Assembly (NCBI GenBank): GCA_035711845.1
Contig: DASTBU010000057.1
Span: forward strand, 1 to 64,000
Source of the DNA: DASTBU01 sp035711845
GTDB taxonomy: Bacteria > Acidobacteriota > Vicinamibacteria > Vicinamibacterales > 2-12-FULL-66-21
Reading direction: 5' to 3'
Length of the DNA: 64,000 nt
Shown here one piece after another: positions 25,221 to 33,639 of the stretch (positions are counted from its first letter, which is position 1; each line of letters starts with the position of its first letter). The notes under the pieces were generated by a model, which made no database searches, had not been told where the DNA came from, and saw nothing but the letters and a program-made list of their open reading frames with translations. A program made the position numbers and the translations under genes.

Positions 25221-28064
25221 TTACCAGTCGAGTCGCAGGCCCATCCGCGCAATCCTCGGCGACACGATGTTGAGGGGACTAAGAAACGCCTCGCCCGACG
25301 ACCAGTTGACGTTCTGCTCCGGGTTGGCGTTGAGCGCATTGAACACCTCGGCGAACGCTGCGACGCGCAGGCCCGCCGCGAGGCGAAACGTCCTCTCGGC
25401 GCGGACATCGATCAGCGTTACACCGTCCTGCCGCCGCGCGCCGACCGGTTCGCCGAGCACGCGCACCGACCCGTAGTTCGGTAGCTGCGTCTGAAAGGTG
25501 CGTCCGAACGGCTGTCCCGATTGATAACGGACGAGCGGCGTCAGCTTTACCCGCCAGGGAACCTCGAACGTACCGGCGGCCTTCGCCGCCCAGACGCGGA
25601 AGACGTATCGCCCACGGCCGTCGGTGTTGATCAGGTCGTTGGGCGTCAGGGGGTACTCGTTGTTGCGAATCGGCTGGTTCAGATACGCACTGGCCTGGTC
25701 ACGGTTCCACGTGTGCGCGAACGACGCCGACACCGACCATCGGCCGGTGAACGTCCGCTCGGCAGCCAGCTCCCACGTGACGAAGTCGCTCTGCGACGGA
25801 TCGACATTGCGGATCACTGTGTCGGCAGCCACGTCGAAGCCGGGCGGCAGATCGTAGAGCAGTACCTCTGCACCGTCATCACCCGTGCCCGCGATGCCGT
25901 CCGGGCCGGGATCTCGCCGCCGGAGCGGCACGGTGAACGCTTCGATGGGCCACGTCCCCGGCTGCCGGACGCCCTGCTGCCGCTCGCCGCGCCACACCAC
26001 ACCGGTGCTGACGACGACGTGCGCCCGGGCCTCGCGTTGAATGTGGAGCGTGGCTTCGTGCATGTACGGAAGCTTCAGGCCGGGGTCGAGCGCGTCCGAT
26101 GGAGCGCCCCCGCGGCGTTCGAGAAGAGCGCCTTCCTCCCCGGGTTCCCACACGGTGCTGGCGTTGGCGTCGGACCAGGCGTATCGTGCGAGCCACACTC
26201 GCGCGTTGGGATTGGCGTTGAACCCGAGATCGGTCCAGGGAGGCAGCCAATAGAGCCCATAAGTGCCCTTGACGATCGTCGGGCCGTCTAACGCGTAGGT
26301 GATGCCGAATCTCGGCGCAACGACGTTCCAGTCGATGAGATTGCCGACCGCGGAGAACGAGACCGGTTCGGCACCGCCGGCCTGGTGCGCCTGATTCGGC
26401 AGGAAGATGCGAAAGCGATCGAATCGCAGGCCGGCGTTGAGCGTGAGCCGCTCTGTCGCTTGCCACGAGTCGCTTGCGTAGCCCGTGTACCACCATTGTC
26501 CGCTCTCGGACCGGGACGGGGTCTGGAGCAGGTACACCTCGAGAGGAGCGCCGTTCTGCAGCACGTGCAACACGTCGCCCGCGTAGCCGTGCGTCCACTG
26601 CTCGGCGGAAATGTCGCGCGCGATCTCTCCACCCGCCTCGAGCAGATGGCGGCCGCCCCCCCCGGCGAGATAGCTGACTGACGCGGTGAGCTGGGTGCGC
26701 CGAAGCTCCGTCCGCCACTCGCGGTTCAGGCCCGCGACGGTGCCGCTGGCGCCGTCCTCGATGCGGGGAGAACTGGCGTCCGTTCCGTTCGGGCTCTCGC
26801 CGCGGCTCGCCAGGAACTGCCCGGCCCTCGCTTCGATGAACAGGCGTCCCCGCACGTCGCCGTTCCACTCCGACTTCCAGACCATGCCTTTCGAGACCTG
26901 CTCGCTCGTCGAGGCCACGGACTCGTTGATTGCCCGTTCGCCGGACAGCAGGAACCCGTCGAGCCGGATCGGTTGCCGCACGAGGTTCCGCTGGGCGAAG
27001 AGGATGACGCGGTCGCTGCTCCTGGTGCGGGCGGTCATCTTGCCGGTGGCGTTCCAAGCACGCGTCTCGACAGGCGCGACGGGAAACGTCACGCGCCGCT
27101 GAGAAACGTCCTGCTCGCGCACCGAGGCGTACCACCACGCACGGTCTCTGCGGACGAATCCTCCGGCATCGGCGTTGAGGTCGTGATAGCCGTCGAGGCG
27201 ATTGGCACTCGTTGCGGGCACATCCCGGCTCCCTGCCGCACCGCGGTCGATCTGATCCGCGTCCACATTGCGTGCCTGCCAGCTCTCGCGCTCCATCGCC
27301 GCGTAGACGCTCCCCCGATATCGGTTCCCTCCCGACTTGGTGAGCACCTGCATGTGGAGACCGGGCGACGGCCACTCGGGGCCGTACGCGCCGAGCCCGA
27401 GCCAGACGTGGTCGAACGAGCCGTAGTCGAGTGTGAGCCCGAACGGATTGAGGTTGGCCACGCTGATGCCATCGAGAGTCGGACGACTGTAGCCGGCGAC
27501 ACCGTACGCACTCCACGGCCCCGGAGCCAGCGCAGTATTGCCGCCCACATCGTGGCGGGTCATCAGCACGGCAGGTGCAGTGGCGAGGATTGCCCCCACG
27601 CTGCGTGCGCCGGGCAGCGGCGCGAGCTGCTCCGCCGTAAAGCGTACAGCTTGCGTCGTAGCGAACCGGTCGAGCACCCGCGCGCGGCCCTCGACAGTCA
27701 CGTAGGCGCCTTGCGTTGCCACGTCGATCGTGGCAGGCACGCTCGTCGTCGCGCCAGGTCCTACACGGACCCCTACGTGTGTCGACGACTCGAAGCCGGG
27801 AAGCGTGAGGGCGACGGCGTACTCCCCCGGGGGGAGCGCCAGGAACCTGTAGGCGCCGCTGGCGTCCGACTCGACGCAGCGAGTTGCCATCAGAGCTGGA
27901 CCCGAGACGCAGACCCTCACGCCGCCGACGACACCACCCGTCTGATCCGCAACGGTTCCGACAAGGGCTCCGCTGCTGTCACCGGCCGTCTGCGCCATGC
28001 CGTCGGAGGCTGCCGTCAGCAGGCACCACGCGAGCGCGATCTGCCGGACGCCAGCACGATTCAT
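25221..28064 (-). CDS. Oar-like TonB-dependent outer-membrane receptor
   Basis: The 947-aa protein has a signal peptide (residues 1-25, ending in GMAQ), a carboxypeptidase-regulatory-like domain (ALVGTVADQTGGVVGGVRVC...YRFLALPPGEYAVALTLPGF), a plug and a long beta-barrel that ends in RMGLRLDW with the terminal aromatic residue. It should take up or bind a large substrate at the cell surface using TonB energy. The plug is degenerate compared with the second receptor at 50864. The start at 28064 has GAGGA upstream. No transport partner lies nearby; the neighbours are surface lipoproteins. Confidence 0.88.
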   Translation of the reverse strand: MNRAGVRQIALAWCLLTAASDGMAQTAGDSSGALVGTVADQTGGVVGGVRVCVSGPALMATRCVESDASGAYRFLALPPGEYAVALTLPGFESSTHVGVRVGPGATTSVPATIDVATQGAYVTVEGRARVLDRFATTQAVRFTAEQLAPLPGARSVGAILATAPAVLMTRHDVGGNTALAPGPWSAYGVAGYSRPTLDGISVANLNPFGLTLDYGSFDHVWLGLGAYGPEWPSPGLHMQVLTKSGGNRYRGSVYAAMERESWQARNVDADQIDRGAAGSRDVPATSANRLDGYHDLNADAGGFVRRDRAWWYASVREQDVSQRRVTFPVAPVETRAWNATGKMTARTRSSDRVILFAQRNLVRQPIRLDGFLLSGERAINESVASTSEQVSKGMVWKSEWNGDVRGRLFIEARAGQFLASRGESPNGTDASSPRIEDGASGTVAGLNREWRTELRRTQLTASVSYLAGGGGRHLLEAGGEIARDISAEQWTHGYAGDVLHVLQNGAPLEVYLLQTPSRSESGQWWYTGYASDSWQATERLTLNAGLRFDRFRIFLPNQAHQAGGAEPVSFSAVGNLIDWNVVAPRFGITYALDGPTIVKGTYGLYWLPPWTDLGFNANPNARVWLARYAWSDANASTVWEPGEEGALLERRGGAPSDALDPGLKLPYMHEATLHIQREARAHVVVSTGVVWRGERQQGVRQPGTWPIEAFTVPLRRRDPGPDGIAGTGDDGAEVLLYDLPPGFDVAADTVIRNVDPSQSDFVTWELAAERTFTGRWSVSASFAHTWNRDQASAYLNQPIRNNEYPLTPNDLINTDGRGRYVFRVWAAKAAGTFEVPWRVKLTPLVRYQSGQPFGRTFQTQLPNYGSVRVLGEPVGARRQDGVTLIDVRAERTFRLAAGLRVAAFAEVFNALNANPEQNVNWSSGEAFLSPLNIVSPRIARMGLRLDW

Positions 28065-28241
28065 CGTCGTCCTCTCGGGCCGCAGTGGTCCGCCGTCCGG
28101 CGACATTCTACACGGACCGGCTCTCAGGCAGGCGGGAGTCCGTTGCCTTCGAAACAGGCCGGAAGTCAGTCGGCGTTACTCGGTCGGTCGGCCTGCCGGA
28201 GCTTTGCGAAGGCGGGAAAGGAGGGAGGCAAAGCCCCCAAT

Positions 28242-28931
28242 CTAGTTGGAGATCTCGAGGTCCACGACGATGTCGCCAAAGACGTTGACAATGCGTTCAG
28301 CGGCCGGCCCTCCGAGATCCCAGTCGGTGGGATCCGTGACGAACACCTTGCCAGCCCCGATCGGAACCTTACAGAACTCGTAGCGACCGTTGGCGTCGGT
28401 GATCGTGTGGGCTGCCAGAATATTCGGCGCGTAGTAATAGACTTGCCGGTCTCGGACGGGCTGCCGCCCTGTCGGGGTCGTCTCGAAGACCACGCCGGAG
28501 ACGGTTGGCGACCCGCCCGTCCCGCGCACATCCGTGTGGTTGAACTCCACGTCCAGCACCGTGTCTCCGTCGACCACAGCCCTCGCCACGCACGGCTGGT
28601 GGCGGTGGAAACCTGCACCATCGAGACCTCCCATCGCATGGACGAGTACCGTCGCGCCGTTGCGAAGCGTGCCGACGGTATAGCGGCCTTCGACGTCCGC
28701 GTAGGCCGCGACGCCGTACCCCCCCTCCGGGCCATGGCTCAGGACGTTCAGATAGGCTCCGGGGACCGGACGACGGCCTTCAGGAGTGGTCTCGAAGACG
28801 GTACCCTGCAGTGTCGCGTCGGGGCTGGACGTGTTCACTGGGGGGGTTCCGGACAGCGCCGGCGTCGTCGGTGGCGTCCCGGTGCACCCCGCCACAACGA
28901 TCGCGACCAACATCCAGGCAATCATGCGCAT
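28242..28931 (-). CDS. lipoprotein with two carboxypeptidase-regulatory-like domains
   Basis: The signal peptide ends in a clear lipobox (AIVVAGC, Cys16). Two related beta-sandwich domains follow, each opening with the same phrase: LQGTVFETTPEGRRPVPGAY and VSGVVFETTPTGRQPVRD. The first contains a YADVEGRYTVGTLRNG strand pair, the second the matching TDANGRYEFCKVPIGAG. Such domains are non-enzymatic and common on acidobacterial surface proteins. The 229-aa gene starts at 28931 with GGAGGG upstream. It lies between the TonB receptor and another surface protein, in the same direction. Confidence 0.82.
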   Translation of the reverse strand: MRMIAWMLVAIVVAGCTGTPPTTPALSGTPPVNTSSPDATLQGTVFETTPEGRRPVPGAYLNVLSHGPEGGYGVAAYADVEGRYTVGTLRNGATVLVHAMGGLDGAGFHRHQPCVARAVVDGDTVLDVEFNHTDVRGTGGSPTVSGVVFETTPTGRQPVRDRQVYYYAPNILAAHTITDANGRYEFCKVPIGAGKVFVTDPTDWDLGGPAAERIVNVFGDIVVDLEISN

Positions 28932-29130
28932 GGCCAGCCCTCCGTGCCTCGCATACGTCATCGCTCGGTCCGACTGCGACGATATCGCCGTCATCAACAC
29001 TCTTGACGGCGGGGACTGCCAACTCGCGTCTCGATCCACTCTAACGGAGAGATCGATCCCGCGTGGTCACGAGCGTCGCGTCTCCCTGAGGCGGCGAAGG
29101 TGCGACGAGCACGACGCAGGCGCCCCCTCG

Positions 29131-30141
29131 TCAGCCGCCACCGCCAGCAAGCGGATGACCGACCGGGACCCAACCGCCACCCACGCAGACACCGATCAAT
29201 CCCGGAATGCCGATGAATGGATCCGGCGTCGTGCAACCGGATGGTGGCGGCGCCTGCGGTGAGGGGGGCGCCGGATTCGCGGCTGCCGACACAGCCAAAG
29301 GATGATCCGGTGGCAGCCATCCTCCGTTCACGCACACCCAGGTGGCTGCAGGCCGTAAGGAAGTACAGCCGACAGGTCCGACGACTGGTGGCGCCGGGAC
29401 AGGTGGCGGCGGAGGCGAACCTGGTGGGTTTGCGATCGCCAACGGGTGATCGGGAGGCACCCAGCCCCCGCCCACACAAACCCAATCGGTGACGGGTCGA
29501 GTCGTCAGGCAACTGGTCGCGCCATCTGATGGTGGCGGCGGAGCCGGCGGTGCGGCACCGCTGTGCGCCAGTGGATGATCCGGAGGCACCCAGCCTCCAT
29601 CGACGCAGACCCAGTCGGGTCCGGGCCGAGCGATCTGGCATCCAAGAGGAACATCGACCAGCCCGGCCTCGATGGATGTCGTCAGGACGAACGGTATGGG
29701 GTCCCACAACCACCAGGGATCTACTTCGACCAAGACTGCCACGCGATATGTCTGACCGGCGACCACCTGCAGCGTCCCGACGATCGGCGGCCAATAGTCG
29801 AACACGACGTCTTCGAGTTGCAGTGTGAGGGCACTACCCAGCCCCGGATACACTTCCCAACTGAGATCGACGAGCAACGTGCCATCCGATGGCGCCGTCA
29901 ACTCAAACAGCAGCTCGGTCACCTCCGGCGTCTCGCAGCAGGGCGTGAGCGGAAGAGTTGCCGTCACCTGTTCGCCAACGGCAATCACCTGCGGCGCAGG
30001 CATCGGCGTCGATCGCGGCACCTGAGTTGGTACCGGCTCGATAGGCGGAAAGACCGCGAAAGGTGCGGCCAGCAGGGTTTCGCCGGGATTGTTGCCACAG
30101 ACGAGGGCCAGGAAACAGAGTAAAGCTGCAAGGCTGCGCAT
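29131..30141 (-). CDS. secreted protein with PPC-like domain and four WVCVxGGWxPPDHPLA repeats
   Basis: The signal peptide (residues 1-26) precedes a PPC-like domain (57-160) related to the lipoprotein at 23929. The rest holds four repeats at about 168-192, 211-234, 259-283 and 303-332. Each has a first Cys, then (in the first three) RP and WVCV with a second Cys, then GGW(V/L)PPDHPLA. Linkers of Pro and Ala separate them. The last copy is divergent (GVCVGGGWVPVGHPLAGGGG) and ends the protein. Each repeat could hold one disulfide, and the Trp/His pattern suggests ligand or metal binding; the function is unknown. Confidence 0.8.
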   Translation of the reverse strand: MRSLAALLCFLALVCGNNPGETLLAAPFAVFPPIEPVPTQVPRSTPMPAPQVIAVGEQVTATLPLTPCCETPEVTELLFELTAPSDGTLLVDLSWEVYPGLGSALTLQLEDVVFDYWPPIVGTLQVVAGQTYRVAVLVEVDPWWLWDPIPFVLTTSIEAGLVDVPLGCQIARPGPDWVCVDGGWVPPDHPLAHSGAAPPAPPPPSDGATSCLTTRPVTDWVCVGGGWVPPDHPLAIANPPGSPPPPPVPAPPVVGPVGCTSLRPAATWVCVNGGWLPPDHPLAVSAAANPAPPSPQAPPPSGCTTPDPFIGIPGLIGVCVGGGWVPVGHPLAGGGG

Positions 30142-30349
30142 AATATTCGCCTGGTTGTCGAAGCACGGTCACTCGCCCGCTCGAACCGCTTTCTGGGGGC
30201 AGGCCGGCGCGACCGCTTTTCCGGTCGTCTTGACCGCTGGCGACAGCCTCGACGACCGGCTCCATTCAGTAAACGTGGTGCAGGAGAAAACCGGACAGCG
30301 GGCCGACATCGGACAGCCGGGACCACAGGGCCTCCCGCGGAGCAAGGCG

Positions 30350-31072
30350 ATGGGCATACTCGACAACGCACCGGGCCCCAGCCCGTGGTATCTGCGATCG
30401 GGAAGTCCGGCGGTCCCCGGATTCGAGTGGAGGGGGATCAGCCAATCCAGCCGGGCCGCCGGTGCGATCGTTCTGGCGGGCCGCAAGGGACCTGTCCTCA
30501 TTCTCGATTTTCACAACTACGTCGTGCTCCTCGACCCAGACACGCTTCTCATTTGGCATCAACATGGGTCGATCGACAGTGGCCCTACCCCACCCGTGAT
30601 GCTGCGCGTCTTTCGGCTTTCGGAGCTCCGCCCGCTGCAGGGGGACCTCGAAACGCTCTGTGCCTCCATGCGACACGCGGGGGCACCGTTGGCAAGTTCC
30701 GGCTCACCACTGTTCGAGTTCCCCATCCCGACCACCGTTGCCAGCCGTCGATTTCAACTGGTCTTTCCGGAGGAGCTGCGGCGCCTCTCGGAACTCCTGA
30801 TTCTTTGCCACTCCTCGGGCGTGGAGGAGTCGCCGCCGCCGGACCGCAGTAACCTGGCGATCCTGGTTGCCCGTCCACGCGAAGGAACCTACCAGCTCTA
30901 TCCTCAAGACTGGTTCAACTCCGCAAAGCTCGACTACGGGTATCAGAGTGTGACTCGCGTCGCTCGCGACCCTCGCACGGGCCGGATTCACGGTGAGGGT
31001 TTTCGCATCGAACCGTTCGTCCTCGACAAAACCCTGCGGCATGCGCGGTGGAAGTGGCCGGGCATCCTCTAG
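30350..31072 (+). CDS. conserved-looking hypothetical protein (240 aa)
   Basis: No family name is recognised. The protein is cytosolic by sequence and mixed alpha/beta. Strands such as GAIVLAGRKGPVLILDFHNY alternate with helices (PLQGDLETLCASMRHAG, SELLILCHSSG), and the C-terminus (YQLYPQDWFNSAKLDYGYQS, then VTRVARDPRTGRIHGEGFRI) looks strongly constrained. The ATG at 30350 with GGAGCAAGG just before it is chosen; upstream in-frame codons run over the promoter region of the divergent gene. It stands alone. Confidence 0.7.
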   Translation: MGILDNAPGPSPWYLRSGSPAVPGFEWRGISQSSRAAGAIVLAGRKGPVLILDFHNYVVLLDPDTLLIWHQHGSIDSGPTPPVMLRVFRLSELRPLQGDLETLCASMRHAGAPLASSGSPLFEFPIPTTVASRRFQLVFPEELRRLSELLILCHSSGVEESPPPDRSNLAILVARPREGTYQLYPQDWFNSAKLDYGYQSVTRVARDPRTGRIHGEGFRIEPFVLDKTLRHARWKWPGIL

Positions 31073-31184
31073 TTGATTTTGACTTCGCTGACACATCAGT
31101 TCAGGCCCGTTCGAGACGTGTTCCGTCCGCCCTGAGGGCCAGCGTCGATTGGATCCGGGCGGCGCGGCGCGGCGCGGCACGCCG

Positions 31185-31364
31185 GCAGCCGGACCACCAT
31201 CAGTCAGCGACGGGCAGTACTGGCTCGCGACGCTCGCCTGGCAGGCGTTCCGTGAGCCGACGCCAGAGCCTCTGGACGACCTGCGCCGACGCGACTCGTC
31301 CGCGTTGCCATTTCTCGCGGCTGCGGTCGAGCGCTTCCTTCCGGAGTCCGAGCCCGATAATTGA
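31185..31364 (+). pseudogene. C-terminal scrap of a DUF1835-like protein
   Basis: About fifty codons (GQYWLATLAWQAFREPTPEP, LDDLRRRDSSALPFLAAAVE, RFLPE) resemble the segment W.AF..PTPE.L..L..RD.SALPFLAAA in the C-terminal part of DUF1835-type proteins. There is no upstream partner domain. It is the only content seen in the 417-base gap between 31073 and 31489. The family assignment is from memory of the motif and is uncertain. Confidence 0.35.
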
Positions 31365-31489
31365 TTCGTCCAGCATCGGTCGAATCCTGAGTATGACAAG
31401 TGTTGGTATTGCTGGCCAGCCGAGAGACTTCCTGATCTGTGTGGCGCTCGTCGCCTGATGAAGCGCCCACGCGAGTGCTCGAGGCGTCC

Positions 31490-33100
31490 TTATCGTGCTC
31501 CCTGCTCCCGCTGCCGTTCCGCCTGCTCCAGCCACTGGGCCATCTGTTCGTCGCTCTTGCCGTAGCGCGCCCAACCGGCTGCATTACTGTCCCAACGGTA
31601 GTCCTTGATAGTCATGTCGATGCCGCGGTCGATGAGGTACTGCATCGACTCGTAGGGGTTCGGCAGAAAGACGAGATGGTGGAGGATGCTCGCCGGCTCG
31701 TGCGAGTTCCAGTTGGTGTTGACGTTCGCGCCGTGCTCGAGCAGGAAGTCCGCGACGTCGAAGTGACGGTTGATGACGGTCCACGCGAGAGCAGTGTCGA
31801 GGACATGCTGCGCAGTCGGGCCACCCCAGTGGAGATCGTCGTACGCCTGCACGTGCGGACTGGTCCGCGGATAGTGCTGATCGAGATCGCCGAGCGCAGG
31901 AGCGCCGGACGCGTCAAACCACTGCTTCACCCGCGGGAGGTTTCCCATCGCGGCCGCATGCGGCAGATCGTCCGGTATTGGCCAGATGCGCGTGAGCCAT
32001 GGCAGGAGGTGGGCCTTGTCGTAAGTGAACGCGAACTCGATGGCTTGCGATCGCGGCGGCGGCTGGCGCCGCAGTATCGCGGGGCCGAGATCGAACAGGG
32101 CGGCGAGGATGGGCCCGCGATCGTTCAGGATGGCCGCCCCGATGAGTCCATCCTGAAAGTCTACGCAATCGTCACCGAGCAATGTCGGCTCACGCTTCAA
32201 CCAGCCGACGAACGCCGTCACATCGCCGTCGTGAGCAGCGCGCGAGACCTGGTCCCTGACAAACGCGATCCACAGTCCGCTCCCCTTTGCATGCGATCGT
32301 CCTTTCTGTTCGATGAAGCTCGTGACGAAGGCGCGGCGGTCGCCGCTGCTATCGATGTGTCGGCCCGAGTCGGGATCGAGCGCGACGGATCGCTCGAGCA
32401 GGAGTGACGCGGCGGCCTCGTGCTGGAAGTTGCAGGCGCAATAGAACGCTTCGTTGATGGTCTCCAGGTCGTGCACGTTCCCGTCGAGAACCCCGCGAAC
32501 GGCGTCGACGTCCCCGAGCGCCGCAAGAAACTTCACCGTGCGCGGCAGCAGGTGCTTGCGCTGAAACAGCCCCAGCAGCCCCCTGGCGCGGGAATCGAGG
32601 AGGCCGTTCAACACAGATGGCGTCACGATCGCGCCGGCGTCGATCAGCAGCTCGGCGCACGCGGCGCGGGTGAACCACCGTTCTCTCTCCGGGTCGCCGG
32701 CGTCGCCATAGGCGCCGGTGGCGAATCCCAGCAGACCGCCGTGATCGTCGTCGCCTTGCCACGAAAGCAACGCCGGATGTTCCGCCAGCAGTTGCTTCAA
32801 GCGATCGACGTCGTTGTCGTGGATGATGCGCCGAGCCTGCCCGACTGCCCACTCCAGACCGTGGCCGAGACGCTTGCTCACCTCCGCCGTGAGGTCCTGC
32901 CAGCCGGCGTATCCGTATTCACGCGCGATCACGAGCTGCGCGTTACGCTGCGTCAGCGGCAGGTCGACCTTCGGCAGATGCGCCCGCGCACGTGCGATGG
33001 CACCGGCGTCACCGGCGGCGATGTCGCGCGCAAGCTTCTTTGCCTGTTTGCGGAGGGACTCGAGAGACGGACGGGCAGGGAGAGATTTCGAAGCGGTCAT
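31490..33100 (-). CDS. ankyrin-repeat-like protein (536 aa)
   Basis: The N-terminus (residues 1-80: PSLESLRKQAKKLARDIAAG, then LTQRNAQLVIAREYGYAGWQ) is a helical domain often found in front of ankyrin-like repeats. The rest is a series of helix pairs, with clear ankyrin units such as ADFLLEHGANVNTNWNSHEP and ASILHHLVFL followed by YLIDRGIDMTIKDYRWDSNA. There is no signal peptide, so it works in the cytosol, probably in protein binding. AAGGAGG lies 5 nt before the ATG at 33100. It is not linked to neighbours. Confidence 0.8.
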   Translation of the reverse strand: MTASKSLPARPSLESLRKQAKKLARDIAAGDAGAIARARAHLPKVDLPLTQRNAQLVIAREYGYAGWQDLTAEVSKRLGHGLEWAVGQARRIIHDNDVDRLKQLLAEHPALLSWQGDDDHGGLLGFATGAYGDAGDPERERWFTRAACAELLIDAGAIVTPSVLNGLLDSRARGLLGLFQRKHLLPRTVKFLAALGDVDAVRGVLDGNVHDLETINEAFYCACNFQHEAAASLLLERSVALDPDSGRHIDSSGDRRAFVTSFIEQKGRSHAKGSGLWIAFVRDQVSRAAHDGDVTAFVGWLKREPTLLGDDCVDFQDGLIGAAILNDRGPILAALFDLGPAILRRQPPPRSQAIEFAFTYDKAHLLPWLTRIWPIPDDLPHAAAMGNLPRVKQWFDASGAPALGDLDQHYPRTSPHVQAYDDLHWGGPTAQHVLDTALAWTVINRHFDVADFLLEHGANVNTNWNSHEPASILHHLVFLPNPYESMQYLIDRGIDMTIKDYRWDSNAAGWARYGKSDEQMAQWLEQAERQREQGAR

Positions 33101-33639
33101 TGCGACCTCCTTTCATCAATCGCCTGTGCCCCGCTGAAACCAGGCTGAAAGAAGGTGCACACGCACACCACTCAGACCAAACAGGTGGGAGTGTTCCCTT
33201 GCCGCGGGTTGGTGGCGCCCTGTCAGCGCGCTGCCGGCAGTATCAAGGGACTGGCGCGTGGATGTCAAACGGGCGAAGCTGGAGCAGTGTTGCTCGAGGC
33301 GAGGCAGCCTTCGGGCTGAGTGTGATGTCTGAGAGGCCGACGTGGAGGCCGCGGAACAAGCCATCGCACCAGAGGGCAGGAAGATCTTCCGCTGCCTCCA
33401 ATATCCCTCCAAGAACCGAGTCGCTTTCCGGATCCCGCCACGTTCGCGTTCACTGCCGCACCTTGCCTCTGCCCGGCACTGGGCGGAACGTCCGGGGCTC
33501 GGGACTCGGGGCTCGGGGCTCGGGCGCCCGGCTCTCGCGACGGCCGGTCCCGCCTGTCGGGCTACCCGTGTGGATCCCGCGGCGGCCTTGCGAGCGGAGT
33601 GAGAAGCGCGTCCGCAGCAGGCTGGACGCGTCCTGTCAG
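33101..33639. other. intergenic stretch with a GGCTCGG simple repeat
   Basis: No gene is recognised in about 540 bases. At 33493-33522 there are four copies of a GGGGCTCGGGACTCGG-like unit. Confidence 0.4.

Noticed and set aside
26973..29006. A 677-codon forward open frame
   Set aside because: It runs opposite the first TonB receptor and the following lipoprotein gene; composition is Arg/Ala/Gly/His-rich and shows no domain.
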